Positions 27,710 to 38,645 are shown, counted from the first letter of the stretch. The stretch: 64,000 bases of DNA from Streptomyces huasconensis (GCA_004010275.1 RBWT01000005.1:1-64000), one strand, 5' to 3'. Notes: generated by a model from the letters alone, not told the origin. Numbers and translations are program-made.

Positions 27710-30464
27710 TGAACCAGACCACTCGACCGACACCCGGAACGACGAGCGAGCCCGTGGCCGTCGTCGGCATGGCGGGCCGGTTCCCCGGCGCCGCGTCGAC
27801 GGACGAGCTGTGGCAGGGCCTGCTGGACGGCGTGGAGTCCGTCCGCCGGTTCTCCGACGAGGAGATGGCCGCGGCGGGCGTCTCCCCCGAGCGGATCACC
27901 TCCGCCGGCCGCGTCCCGCGCGGCGCGGACCTCGCCGACGCGGACCTCTTCGACGCCGGCTTCTTCGGCGTCACCCAGCGCGACGCCCGGCTGATGGACC
28001 CCCAGCACCGCGTCTTCCTGACCTGCGCCTGGCAGGCTCTGGAGGACGCGGGCCTGGCCCCGCACCACGCCGGCGGCCCGGTGGGCGTCTTCGCGAGCAC
28101 GAGCCTGAGCACGTATCTGCTCGCCAACGTGCTGCGCTCGGCGGAGTACGCGGACGCCGCCCTCTCGTACCCGGTGATGCTGGGCAACGACAAGGACTTC
28201 CTGGCCACCCGCGTCTCGTACAAGCTCGACCTGCGCGGCCCCAGCATGACCGTGCAGACCGCCTGCTCCAGCTCGCTGACCGCCGTCCACCTGGCCTGCC
28301 AGGCGCTGGCACGCGGTGAGATACGGGCCGCGCTCGCGGGCGGTGTGAGCATCACCTTCCCGCAGACGTCGGGGTACGAGTACCAGGAGGGCGGCATCCT
28401 CTCCCGCGACGGCCACTGCCGCGTCTTCGACGCCCGGTCGGCCGGCACGATCAAGGGGAACGGCTGCGGTGTCGTCGTCCTCAAGCGGCTCGCCGACGCG
28501 CTGGAGGACGGTGACCGCGTCTACGCCGTGATCCGGGGCACAGCCGTCAACAACGACGGCTCGGACAAGATCGGTTTCACCGCGCCCGGCCCCGAGGGCC
28601 AGCGTGCGGTGATCCGCGCGGCCCTCGAGGCCTCCGGGCTTCCCGCCTCCGACATCGGATACGTCGAGACCCACGGCACGGGAACGGCCGTCGGAGACCC
28701 GCTCGAACTCCACGCGCTGACCGCCGCCTACCGCGAGGCCGGCGGCCCCGCCCCCGACTGCGCCATCGGCAGCCTCAAGGCCAACATCGGGCATCTCGAC
28801 GCGGCCGCCGGGGTGACCGGCCTGATCAAGGCGGCGCTCGCGCTCCACCACCAGAAGGTGCCGCGGCAGATCAACTACGACACGCCCAACCCGCATCTGC
28901 GCCTCGACGAGCAGCCCTACGAGGTGCCCACCGAGTCCCTCGCGTACCCGCCGACCGCTCCCCTGCGCGCGGCGGCGGTGAGCTCCTTCGGACTGGGCGG
29001 CACGAACGCGCACGCCGTGCTCGCGGCCCCGCCCGTACGGGAGGAACCGCCCGCCGGCAGCCCGGGGTCCGCTACCCGGTCGTCCTCTCCGCCCGGGACG
29101 CCGAGGCGCTGGCCGACCAGGTCCGCGGTCTGCGCGCGCTCCTGGACGGCGCCGAGCCGCCGGCCGTCCGGGACATCGCGTACACGCTGCTGACGGGCCG
29201 GGCCCTGCTGCCCGTACGGCACGTCTTCGAAGCGGCCACCCATGACGAGCTGCGCGACGGTCTCGACGCGTACCTCGCCGGCGCGCACCCGGGGGCCGCG
29301 CTGCCCGAGGACGGCTGGGCCCACGGTGCGGCCCTCAAGGTCTCCCTGCCGGGCCACCCCCTCCGGCCGGAGCGCCACTGGATCGAGCCCGACACCCGGG
29401 CCGGTGCGGTGGCCGCGGCCCCCGCCGCCACCCCTGCGGCGGAGGCCGCCGAGATTGCCGCCGACGAGGCCGCCGACGACCAGGTGCTCGAGCGGGTTCT
29501 CGCGCTGCTCGAACAGGGCCTGGGGATCGACCAGCTCGCCCCGGACGACGACTTCTACGAACTCGGCGGGGACTCCATGCTCGCCGTGGAGATCGTCACC
29601 GCCCTGCGCGACCTGTTCGGGGTCGAGGTCGACGTCGACGAGTTCGCCGGCCTGCGCACGCCCGACGAGATGGCGGCCCACATCCGCGCGGCGCTCGCCG
29701 GCACGTCGGCGGCGCACAGCGGGATCACGGCCGTCCGCAAGGGCACGGGCACGCCCGTCTACCTGGTCCCGCCGGCGGGCGGCACCAACTTCCTGTACTT
29801 CCGGCTGGCCGATCAGACCGCGCCGGGCGTGCCGCTGCGCGCGCTGTCCTTCCCCGGCGACGCGGCCCTGCGCCCCGCAACCCTGCGCGAGCTGGCGGCG
29901 CTCTACGTCGAGTGGATTCGCCGGGAGCAGCCGCAGGGCCCGTACCGCCTGGGGGGCTACTCCTTCGGCGGGAACGTGGCCTTCGAGATGGCGCTCCAGC
30001 TCCAGCGGGCCGGTGAACAGGTCGAACTGCTGCTCATGCTCGACACCCACGTGCCCGAGACGTACGTGGGCGGGCACCTGGACGCGGAGGAGTTCGAGGC
30101 GGTCTTCCCCGTCCTGTTCGAGGCCGCAGCGGTACGCGGCGTGGACCCGCGGATGCTGCGCGAGCGGGGCTTCCTCGACGTGTGGCAGCACAACCACGAC
30201 CTGCTGAAGGGCTACTACCCGGACCGGCGATTCGACGGGGACCTCGTGCTGCTCCAGGCGGAGGAGCCGGAGGGGAACGCGCTGCTCGACGCGCTGCGCA
30301 TGAACCCGCGCGACAAGTCCCTGTGGGGCGCCCACATCACCGGGCACCTGGTGGTCGAGAAGGTGCCCGGCGACCACTTCTCCATGTTCGACGAGGGCGA
30401 CCGGATCGCCCGGCTCGGGGCGGCCCTCGGCTCGGCCCTCGCCCCCTACGGCCAGGAAGGCTGA
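27709..30464 (+). CDS. AT-less polyketide synthase module KS-ACP-TE (frameshifted)
   Basis: Ketosynthase about 15-440 with complete Cys-His-His (TACSSSLTA, ETHGTGTAVGDPLE, KANIGHLDAAAG). Then VVLSARDAEALADQVRGL and VSLPGHPLRPERHWIEP, which are the linkers normally flanking an acyltransferase or, in trans-AT systems, following the KS directly. No AT, KR, DH or ER. ACP with YELGGDSMLAVE, and a C-terminal type I thioesterase with GYSFGGNVAFE (Ser), LMLDTH and PGDHFSMFDE (His). One G is missing near 29066, splitting KS from ACP-TE. It probably extends or passes on the threonyl intermediate and releases the product. Confidence 0.85.
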
Positions 30465-30469
30465 CCGCG

Positions 30470-32076
30470 ATGCTGAGTTACGGCTCCTATGTGGATGGAC
30501 AGGACCGGCCGGGCACCCAATGGGTGTACACCGTGCGCGCTTCGGCCATGCTGCGCGACTTCTTCGGGTCCGTGCGGACCAAGCGTGGCCTGGAGCAGGG
30601 GACGATCGCCCCCGAGGACGCGCCGCAGGACGTGATCGGGCGCTGCGCCGTCGCCGATCAGCACGAGATGGAGCAGCTCTGCAGTCGGCCGCGCGGGCGG
30701 CCGCCGAGTGGTCGGCCGCCCCGCTCGCGACCCGGCTGCGGCTGGTCGAGGTCTTCCACGACCTGGTGCGCGAGAAGCACGACGAGATCGTCGACCTGAT
30801 GATCGCGGAGGGGCATCCCTCGGCACTGGCCCGCTGGGAGGCCTCCGGAATCCTCGCCAACACCGCCGCGGAGACACGCGAGTTCCTCGCGTCCCAGATG
30901 GAGCACCGGGTCGGCACCGCGCAGCGCGAGCTGACGGTGCGCCGCGTCGCCGACGGGGTGGTCTGCCTGAACCCGCCGCAGAACGCGACGGTCGCCAACG
31001 TGCTGCTGGGCGTGTGGGCCCTGGCGGCCGGTAACGCCCTGGTCGTCCGGGCCCCGCGCAGTGCGCCGCTGGGGGTGATGCACATCCTGCGGGAGCTCAT
31101 CGCGCCGGCCCTGGAGGCCGTCGGCGCTCCCGCCGCGGCGCTCTCGGTGCTCTGCTCCGACGCGCCCGCCACCATGCGGACGTGGCTGGAGAGCCCGCTC
31201 GTCGACGACGTCATGTACTTCGGCGGGAGCCGGCAGGGGATCGACTTCGGCGCCCGGTGTGTGGCCGCCGGCAAGAAGCCGGTCCTCGAACTCGCCGGCA
31301 ACGACATCTGCGTGGTCTGGCACGACGCGGACCTCGACCTGGCCGCCGAGGCGCTCACCGAGGCGTTCTACGGCTCCGGACAGATCTGCATGGTGCCCAA
31401 CGTGGCGGTGGTGCACCCGGCGGTCGCGGACGAGTTGCTGGAGAAGCTGGCCGCGCGGGCCGCCACCATCCGGCCGGGCTACCCCGAGGAGCCGGGCACG
31501 CTGCTCTCGCCCGTGCTGCGGCCCGACCTCTTCAAGGCCGTGCTGGACCAGGCCCTGGAGGGCGGCGCGCACCTGGTGTGCGGCGGACGCCGGCTGGACG
31601 TCACCGGCGCGCAGGACGAGGTGGGCGGGCTGTTCCTGGAGCCCACCGTCGTCCGTGTCGACGGTCTCAAGAGGGCCCGCGACCTGGAAGCCGTACGCCA
31701 CGAGACGTTCTTCCCGCTGCTGCCGGTCGTCGTCCCGGAGCGGGCGGAGACGCAGGGGCTGCTGGAGGCCGTGGTGGAGTTCGTCAACACCAACGAGTAC
31801 GGGCTGCGCAACTCGATGTGGACCGGCGACCAGCAGGTCATCGACCGCTTCCTGGCCGGGGTGCGCGGCGGCGGGCTGCTCAAGGTGAACGACTCGCACA
31901 TCGGATTCCTCCCGGTCCTGCCCACCCACGGCGGCACGGGCCTGACCGGCGGGCCGGGCGGCGAGGCCAACTACCCGATGCTGCGCACCTCCCATCTGCA
32001 AGGCGTCAGCGTGGCGCGCGGAGTGCGGCCCGCCGACGCGGTGTTCACCGATCTCACCAGGAAGGCATCAGCCTGA
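30470..32076 (+). CDS. Aldehyde dehydrogenase-family enzyme (frameshifted)
   Basis: About 535 residues after repair. The start MLSYGSYVDGQDRPGTQWVY leads to a break near 30673 (one G missing in GAGCAGCTC). Then RLRLVEVFHDLVREKHDEIVDLM, LNPPQNATVANVLLGVWALAAGNALVVRAP, VLELAGNDICVVW and FYGSGQICMVPN with the catalytic Cys. The N-terminal extension and divergent motifs set it apart from ordinary ALDHs. It may form or consume an aldehyde from a carrier- or CoA-bound acyl group to feed the aminotransferase downstream. Stop and next start overlap (TGATG). Confidence 0.82.
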
Positions 32077-33217
32077 TGCGCACGATGGACCGCGCACGCG
32101 AGGCGTGCGAGAAGTACCTGCCGGGGCTGGCCGGGGAGCTCCAGGGCGTGGCACTGGCGACACTGGAGGCGCCGGGCGGCCCGGGTCTCGCCGCCTTCCG
32201 CCGCGCCGGCGGACCCGGGCTGCTCATTCCGGGGACGTACGGGGGCGGGGGCGCGAGCGCCCTGGACGCCGTACGGGTCGGCCGGGCGCTGGGGGCGATC
32301 TCCCCTCGCTCGGGGTCGCCGCCGCGATGCACAACTTCTCGGTGGCCAGCCTGGTCGCCCTGGTCGACTCGGAGGACGCGAGCGGCCTGGAGTGGATGCT
32401 GATCGAGTCCATCGCCCGCGAGCGGCTGCTGGTCGCGTCCGGGTTCGCCGAGGGGCGCACCGGCGCCGGCATCCTGGACTCGTCCGTGACGGCCGTGCCG
32501 GTGGAGGGCGGCTTCCTGGTCAACGGCGTCAAGAAGCCGTGCAGTCTGACCCACTCGATGGACCTGCTGACCGCCGGGGTGGCGCTGCCGGCCGCCGATG
32601 GGCAGGGCGGCACGGAGCTGGGGGTGGCGCTGGTCCCGGCCGGGTCTCCCGGCATCACCCGCAAGCCGTTCTGGGGCGCCCCCTTCCTCGCCGGCGCGGA
32701 GAGCGACGAGATCCGCCTGGAGGACGTCCATGTGCCGCAGGAGCTGATGCTGCGGCCCCAGGTCGAGCTGGGTTCGGGCCTGGACACGCTGCAGACGGTG
32801 GGTTTCGTCTGGTTCGAGCTGCTGGTCACCTCGGCGTACACCGGGGCCGTGGCCCGGCTCGCGGAGGTGGCGGTGGCCGGCGGGCGCGGCAGTGCCACCG
32901 ACCGGGCCGCCCTGGTCACCGGCATGGAGGCGGCCGCGGGTCTGGCCGAGAACGTCGCGCGGCAGGTCGACGCGGGCCCGGTGGGCAATGACGAGCTGGC
33001 CGCGTCCCTCACGGCGCGGTACGCCGTCCAGGACCTGCTGGTGGACGTCGCGGACCGAGCCGCCGAGGTGCTCGGCGGGCTGGCGTTCGCCGGCTCTCCC
33101 GACATCGGGAGCCTGCTGGCCGTCAGCCGCGCGCTGGCCTTCCACCCTCCGTCCCGTACGGCTTCCGCGCAGGCGCTGCTCGACCACTGCGACGGCGCTC
33201 CCCTGCGGGTCCGGTGA
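32076..33217 (+). CDS. Acyl-CoA dehydrogenase-superfamily flavoprotein (frameshifted)
   Basis: About 380 residues. GPGLLIPGTYGGGGASALDAVRVGRALG, the flavin-region GGFLVNGVKKPCSLTHSMDLLTAG, ESDEIRLEDVHVPQELML and a helical C-terminal domain give the ACAD fold. A base is missing near 32303. I do not see the usual catalytic Glu motif, so it may not be a simple dehydrogenase. The fold is also used by flavin N-hydroxylases such as the isobutylamine N-hydroxylase VlmH and by DszC. In an azoxy-type pathway N-hydroxylation would be needed, but no flavin reductase is encoded nearby. Confidence 0.75.
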
Positions 33218-34523
33218 GCGGCGTGAGCGCGGCTCCGCAGCCCCACGCCACAGGGCAGAGCGTGGCGGCCGGATACAAGGCGCACCTGAGCCGGGGGCGC
33301 GGCAAGCTCGGCGAGATGTTCGGCGGCCACGTCGAGGTCTCTTCGGCCGGCTCCAGGGTCCGTACGGCCGACGGCCAGGACTTCCTCAACGCCGGTGGGT
33401 ACGGGGTCTTCCTCACCGGCGCCTGCCATCCCCGGGTCGTCGCCGCGGTCGAGCGGCAGATCCGGACGCTGCCGCTGGCCACGCGGCTGCTGCTCGAGCC
33501 GTCGGCGGCGCGGGCGGCGGCCGCACTGGCCGCGGTCTGCCCGGCGGGGCTCGAGCGGGTGCACTTCACCGGCTCGGGCGCGGAGGCGGTGGAGACGGCG
33601 CTGAAGATGGCCCGCAGCCTCGGCCACCGCCGGGTGATCGCGACGCACGGCGGCTACCACGGCAAGACCCTCGGCGCGCTGTCGGTCACCGGGAAGCCGC
33701 TCTACCAGGACCCGTTCCGGCCCTTGCTGCCGTTGGTCTCCCACGTTCCGTACGGCGACTCGGCCGCACTGGCCGCGGAGATCGGACCGGACGGCTCGGA
33801 CGCCGTGGTGATCCTGGAACCGGTGCAGGGCGAGGCGGGGGTCGTCATCCCGCCGGACGGCTACCTCAAGGAGGTGGCGGACGTCTGCCGGGCCACGGGG
33901 GCCCTGTTCGTGCTCGACGAGATCCAGACCGGGATGGGCCGGCTCGGGGCATGGTGGGGGGCGGACCGCGAGGCCGTCCGCCCCGACATCCTGCTGGCCG
34001 GCAAGTCGCTGAGCGGCGGCGTGATCCCGGTGGCGGCGGCGATCGCCACGGAGAAGGCGTTCGCGGTCTTCGACCGTGATCCGTTCATCCATACGTCGAC
34101 GTTCTCGGCCGCCCCGGTCGCCATGGCCGCCGCCGAGGCGGCGATCGACGTGATCCGGGACGAGGGGCTGACCGAGCGGGCGGCTGAACTGGGCCGCGTG
34201 CTCCTCGGCCGGCTGCGCGGCTCCCTGACCGAGCACTGCGGACACCTGGTCCGCGAGGTCCGCGGAGTGGGACTGCTCATCGGTGTGGAGTTCCACGACG
34301 CGGGCACCGCCGGGGAGTTCCTGCTGGAGCTGCTCGACCGCCACGTCATCGTCAATCACTCGCTCAACGCACACACGGTCGTGCGCTTCACCCCGCCCGC
34401 GGTGTCGGCGACGCGGAGGCGGACGAGCTGTCCGAGGCGGTCGACGGGGCCGCCCGCGCGCTCGGCGGGCGCTTCCCGCGGACCGATGACACGAACAAGG
34501 AGCAACTGAGTTGCGAACGGTAG
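33214..34523 (+). CDS. Class III PLP-dependent aminotransferase (late frameshift)
   Basis: About 436 residues. VHFTGSGAEAVETALKMAR, ATHGGYHGKTLGALSVTG, LEPVQGEAGVVIPP, FVLDEIQTGMGRLG and the PLP lysine in ILLAGKSLSGG are present, as in acetylornithine, ornithine and 4-aminobutyrate aminotransferases. A base is missing near 34398. The uncorrected frame stops at 34509, whereas the conserved tail (GDAEADELSEAVDGAARALGG) runs to 34523 in the next frame. GTGA overlaps the previous stop. It could aminate an aldehyde from the preceding dehydrogenase to give an alkylamine. Confidence 0.88.
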
Positions 34524-34960
34524 AACTGGAACACCGCAGCCCCGCCGTCGACACGCGGGCGGCGTACGAGCTGGTGCGCGACTTCGGGCGCTACCCCGAA
34601 CTGGTCGCCATCGTACGGAAGGTGGAGGTGCACCCGGCGGTCGACCGTGCGGTGATCGGCAGCGACTGGGAGGTGGACTTCCGCAACGGAGTGCTGGCCT
34701 GGTCCGAGGAGGACACCTTCGACGACAGCGCCATGGTCATCTCCTTCCGGCAGACCGCCGGCGATTTCGAGGTGTTCGAGGGCCAGTGGGAGGTCACGCC
34801 CGCGGGCCCGGACGCCCCCGGGTGCGTGGTGCGGTTCCAGGCCTCGTTCGACTTCGGCCTGCCGAGCCTGTCCGGGATCATCGACCCGGTGGCCGAACGG
34901 GTGCTGCGCGAGACCATCGCGACCATCCTGGAGGCCTTGCTGGGCAAGGAGGGCGCGTAG
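34511..34960 (+). CDS. SRPBCC/polyketide cyclase-like protein
   Basis: 149 residues with the helix-grip fold: TRAAYELVRDFGRYPELVAIVRKVEVH, NGVLAWSEEDTFDDSAMVISFRQTAGDFEVFEGQWEV and a long C-terminal helix. It is the coenzyme Q-binding/cyclase subgroup. TTG 34511 is chosen because AAGGAG lies eight bases before it, inside the end of the aminotransferase. Stop and next start overlap (TAGTG). It may bind or cyclise a pathway intermediate. Confidence 0.8.
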   Translation: MRTVELEHRSPAVDTRAAYELVRDFGRYPELVAIVRKVEVHPAVDRAVIGSDWEVDFRNGVLAWSEEDTFDDSAMVISFRQTAGDFEVFEGQWEVTPAGPDAPGCVVRFQASFDFGLPSLSGIIDPVAERVLRETIATILEALLGKEGA

Positions 34961-35475
34961 TGGACGCCGCCAACCGCTTCGAATCCCGTACGACGTACCG
35001 GCTGCTGCGCGCCGAGTACCTGGCAGGCCTGCTCATCAGCGCCTGGCTGCTGATCGCCCACTGGGACGAGGTGCGCTGGCCGGTGGCCGTCGGCCTGTTC
35101 CTGTACATCGACGTGATCGGGTACATACCGGGTGCCCTGGCCCACCGCAGGGCGAAGGGCGGCCCCGTCCAGCGGGTGTACTACGTCCTGTACAACACGA
35201 TGCACAGCTGGCTCACCGCCGGCGCGGTCGTGGGTCTGTGGGCATGGTTGTTCGGCTGGGAATGGGCGCTGCTCGCCGTTCCGCTGCACCTGTGCGGGGA
35301 CCGCGGCCTGCTGGGCAACTTCCTCAAGCCGTTCTCCGTACCCTTCGAACCGGCACCCCATCCGGCGTTCACCGCGTTCGAGGCATCCGTGAACTCGGGC
35401 GGACAGGCCCCCGTGCCCCCGGTCGGGGCGGCGCGGGACGAACAGCCCCGGCAGCCTGCCGGGAGCCGCGGGTGA
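34960..35475 (+). CDS. Small polytopic membrane protein of the cluster
   Basis: 171 residues from GTG 34960. Hydrophobic segments are YLAGLLISAWLLIA, VAVGLFLYIDVIGYIPGALA, WLTAGAVVGLWAWLFGW and WALLAVPLHLCG, about four helices. YYVLYNTMHSWL carries a conserved-looking His between helices, and HLCGDRG follows. I cannot name the family. Coupled to both neighbours by overlapping stop/start codons, so it is probably needed with the DUF2156 and diiron proteins. The valanimycin pathway is said to include a membrane protein too; homology to it is untested here. Confidence 0.65.
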   Translation: MDAANRFESRTTYRLLRAEYLAGLLISAWLLIAHWDEVRWPVAVGLFLYIDVIGYIPGALAHRRAKGGPVQRVYYVLYNTMHSWLTAGAVVGLWAWLFGWEWALLAVPLHLCGDRGLLGNFLKPFSVPFEPAPHPAFTAFEASVNSGGQAPVPPVGAARDEQPRQPAGSRG

Positions 35476-36496
35476 GCGCCGGGCCCGCCTCGGTGGCCGA
35501 CCGGGACGTGACCCGGGCCCTGGACCTGCTGCGCGCCCACGCCGACCACCCCAGCGCGATGCTCGCCCTCAACCGGGGCACCCGCCGGTACACGGGCCTC
35601 GGCGGCGCGGACTCGTCGCCTACACGCGGCGGGGGCGCCGCGGCGTGGTGCAGTTCGCGGCGCCGTTCGCCGAGCCCGGTGAGCGGGGGCGGCTGCTGGA
35701 CGAGTTCCTGCGGCGTCTGGCGGCCGGCCCCGGACCCACGCCCCGCTTGACGGCGGCGCAGGTCGGGCGGGCGGACGTGGGGCTCTACGCGGAGCGCGGG
35801 TTCACCGTGAACCAGGTGGGCAGCACGTACGGGATCGATCTCGGCCGCTTCACCCTGCGGGGCCGGCAGCTGGCGAAGGTCCGGCAGAACGTCAACCGGG
35901 CCCGGCGCGACGGTGTGACCGTCGTGGAGACGGACCCCGGCGACCCCGGAGACCGGCGCGAACTCGACGCCATCGACTCCGAGTGGCTCGCGGCGAAGGG
36001 CCGCCACGTGAAGGAGCTGTCGTTCCTGATCGGTGAACGGGGCGGCCCCGGGGCCCCGTTGCGCCGTACGTTCCTCGCCCGGCACCACGGCCGGACGGTC
36101 GGCTACATCACCTACTCCCCGGTGTGGGGCAGCCGGCCGGGATGGCTGTACGACCTGACGCGCCGCTCGCCCCGGGCCCCGGTCGGGACCGTGGAGCTGG
36201 TCAACCTGACCGCCCTCGGCCGCTTCCAGGAGGAGGGTGCGCCCTGGCTGCACCTGGGGCTGACCCCCTTCGCGGGCTTCGACGACCGGCACGAGCCGGC
36301 GTGCGCGAACCGGGGGCTGGCGCGGGCGTTGCGACTGGTCGGGGAGCACGGGCGGCTGGTCTACCCGGCGCGGTCGCAGGAGGCGTTCAAGCTCAAGTGG
36401 GCGCCGCACGTCATCGAGCCGGAGTACATCGCCTTCCAGGGCGGGGTGCGGCTGTCCAGCGTCTGGCACCTGCTCAGAACCACCGGTGCCGTCTGA
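35472..36496 (+). CDS. DUF2156 (MprF C-terminal/VlmA-like) aminoacyltransferase (frameshifted)
   Basis: About 341 residues from GTG 35472 (GTGA overlap). DLLRAHADHPSAMLALNRGTRRY is followed by a break near 35617. Then RGFTVNQVGSTYGIDLGRFTLRGRQLAKVRQNVNRARR, LAAKGRHVKELSFLIGERGG, GYITYSPVWGSRPGWLYDLTRRSPRAPVGTVELVNL and EEGAPWLHLGLTPFAGF. This is the GNAT-like catalytic domain of lysyl-phosphatidylglycerol synthase. Free-standing forms include VlmA of valanimycin biosynthesis, which moves a seryl group from tRNA to a hydroxylamine. No membrane flippase part is present. Next to a VlmB-like gene this suggests aminoacyl-tRNA-dependent N-acylation or O-acylation. Confidence 0.75.
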
Positions 36497-36586
36497 CGTC
36501 CGCGAGGAACACGGAACACCGCGAAGCAAGCAACCGAAAGACCCAGAAGCTCCAAAAGCTCCAGAAGAAAGAGAAGAGGCACTCCT

Positions 36587-37555
36587 ATGACCTCCGCCGC
36601 CACCCCCACCCCGGTCGAGGCCGACTGGGACCACGCCCCGAGCGTGCTCGAAGGCGCCCGGACGCTGGAACTGACCACCGAGGACTGCAACCTGCCGTAC
36701 TGGCTGCGCCATGTCGCGGGCACCATGCTGCGGCGGCTCTCCGACGGCTCGGTGCCCGACGAGGGACCGACCGCCGCGGTCTGTGAGCCGGGCCCGCTGC
36801 GCGACGCCCTCGTCGACGAGTTCACCTTCCGCCACCTGGCGGAGGAGAAGGCCGCCCGCGCGCTGTCCTTCCTGGTCTTCCATGCCCCCCGCACCGATGA
36901 CCTGGAGTTCTTCGCGACGCAGCTGATCGACGAGGCCCGGCACGCCCGTATCTTCCGGGAACACCTGCTGCGCGTGGGCCTCTCCGCCGCGCAGATCGAG
37001 GCCGAGGTCGCCCGCACCGCCGTGACGACCGCGGCCGAAGTGCTGGACCCGCTGGAGGAGTTCGGCCTCCAGGTCCTGCGTGACCAGGGCGACTTCCACG
37101 GCGGCGTCCTGGTGCTGACCGTCCTCGTGGAAGGCATCCTCGCGCCGGCCGCCGAGCTCAGCGAGCGCAAGTGGCGCCCGCTCGACCCCTCGGCGGCGCT
37201 GGTGGAGCGCGGGGCGAACATGGACGAGATCCGGCATCTAGCGGTCGGCAGTTCGGTCGTACGCCGCTATCTCACGGAGCACCCGGAGGAGCGCCCCCGT
37301 CTGCTCGACCTGGTCGCGGAGGGCCGCCGCCTGTGGGAGAAGCTCCCCATGGAGGAGGTGCTGTTCCGCCGCGAGTCGTTCTTCCAGGAGGGCCTCGCGC
37401 AGCATGCCGAGCTCATCGGCGACTACGAGATCTGGCCCGGCCGGCGGCTGATCGACACCGGCATCGAGGAGCGGATGGAAGCGGCCGGGCGCTGGTCGCA
37501 GGAGACTCAGGAGGCCCGCCTGGCGTACATGCTCCTGTCGGACTCCTCCCGATGA
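36587..37555 (+). CDS. Ferritin-like non-haem diiron protein, VlmB-like
   Basis: 322 residues, strongly helical. EFTFRHLAEEKAARALSFLV, then DDLEFFATQLIDEARHARIFREHL (E...DExxH) and later ANMDEIRHLAVGSSVVRRYL (DExxH-type) give paired diiron ligands as in ferritin-like oxygenases. ELTTEDCNLPYWLRHVAGTMLRRL at the start is, as I recall, typical of the VlmB group from valanimycin biosynthesis, where such a protein oxidises an N-N intermediate to an azoxy group. Assignment to VlmB rather than a generic ferritin-like enzyme is by memory of the pattern. A 90-base A-rich gap precedes it. Confidence 0.65.
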   Translation: MTSAATPTPVEADWDHAPSVLEGARTLELTTEDCNLPYWLRHVAGTMLRRLSDGSVPDEGPTAAVCEPGPLRDALVDEFTFRHLAEEKAARALSFLVFHAPRTDDLEFFATQLIDEARHARIFREHLLRVGLSAAQIEAEVARTAVTTAAEVLDPLEEFGLQVLRDQGDFHGGVLVLTVLVEGILAPAAELSERKWRPLDPSAALVERGANMDEIRHLAVGSSVVRRYLTEHPEERPRLLDLVAEGRRLWEKLPMEEVLFRRESFFQEGLAQHAELIGDYEIWPGRRLIDTGIEERMEAAGRWSQETQEARLAYMLLSDSSR

Positions 37556-38604
37556 GCGGCGCCCGCTGGGAGGTGCCGCTGCCGGCCTACGGCGACGACG
37601 GCCCGCGGCGGATCGTCGCCCAGGTCACCGAGCCGGCCGGGGCACCTCGCGCGGTGGTGCTGATCTGGCCGGCCATGGCGGTCGACGCCTCGTACTACGC
37701 CCCGTTCTGCGCCGAACTGGCGGAGCTGGGCATCGCCTCCGTCGCGGCCGACCTGCGCGGACAGGGCGAGAGCGGTCCCCGGCCGGACCGCACGTCCCGC
37801 TACGGATACGACGAACTCGCCGCACGGGACTGGCCCCGGACCGTGGCAGCGGTACGGGAGCGCTTCGGGGACGGCGTCCCCGTTTACCTCCTGGGGCACA
37901 GCATCGGCGGCCAGGTCTCCGTCCTGTACGCGGCCCGGGAGCCGAAGGGCGTCGACGGCCTGATCTTCGTGGCCGCCGGGTCGGTGCACTTCCGCGGCTT
38001 CCCGGGCCTGAGCGGGCTGCGCGTGCTGCTGAGCACACAGCTCGCCTCCGTGATCGCCCGGCTCTGGGGCTACTTCCCGGGACACCGGCTCGGGTTCGCG
38101 GGCCGGCAGCCGGCGCGGCTGATCAGGGACTGGGCCAGGATCGCCCGTACCGGCCGGTTCCAGCCCTCGGGCGCCGGCATCGCGTACGCGGAGCGGTTGG
38201 CGTCCGTACGTCTTCCGGTCCTCGCCGTCTCCGTCGCCGGGGACTCCCTCGCTCCGCCCACGGCGGTGGACCGGCTGTGTGCCACACTGCCCTCGGCACT
38301 CGTGGAGCGGTGGCATTTCGAACCGGGCGAGGGCGTCCGGGTCGACCACGTACGTTGGGCCCGCAAGGGGGCGCCGGTGGCGGCGCGTATCCGCGCGTGG
38401 GCGACGGACTCTGATCGCCAGGGACGGTGGGGCCCCGGCCCACGGGCGGCCGTAGGGGAGAACCACCGGCGCACCACTCTGTCGCAGGCTGCCCGCCGAG
38501 AGGTGCTGACCGACACCGCCGAGTACGCCGCCGTCACCGCGACCCCGGCCGCGGCGGACCGGGATGCCGCAGGATCTACTCCCTTGGATTCGAAGCCGGG
38601 GTAG
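37552..38604 (+). CDS. Alpha/beta hydrolase (serine aminopeptidase-type)
   Basis: 350 residues from ATG 37552 (ATGA overlap with the diiron gene). VLIWPAMAVDASYYAPFCAELAELGIASVAADLRGQGES, the nucleophile elbow LLGHSIGGQVSVLYAA (Ser), VAVSVAGDSLAPPTAVDRLC (Asp) and RVDHVRWARKG (His) are present. The C-terminal 60 residues are low-complexity and unconserved-looking; a late frame break there is possible. It could hydrolyse an ester or thioester late in the pathway. Confidence 0.82.
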   Translation: MSGARWEVPLPAYGDDGPRRIVAQVTEPAGAPRAVVLIWPAMAVDASYYAPFCAELAELGIASVAADLRGQGESGPRPDRTSRYGYDELAARDWPRTVAAVRERFGDGVPVYLLGHSIGGQVSVLYAAREPKGVDGLIFVAAGSVHFRGFPGLSGLRVLLSTQLASVIARLWGYFPGHRLGFAGRQPARLIRDWARIARTGRFQPSGAGIAYAERLASVRLPVLAVSVAGDSLAPPTAVDRLCATLPSALVERWHFEPGEGVRVDHVRWARKGAPVAARIRAWATDSDRQGRWGPGPRAAVGENHRRTTLSQAARREVLTDTAEYAAVTATPAAADRDAAGSTPLDSKPG

Positions 38605-38629
38605 TGGTTGAATGGTTGCATCCACGCAG

Positions 38630-38645
38630 AACGAGTCGGATCGTT
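38630..38645. promoter_or_regulatory. Cluster operator, right copy
   Basis: AACGAGTCGGATCGTT, 61 bases upstream of the TetR start, matches the palindrome at 22141-22156 in 15 of 16 positions. It is the expected autoregulatory site of the TetR protein. Confidence 0.7.
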
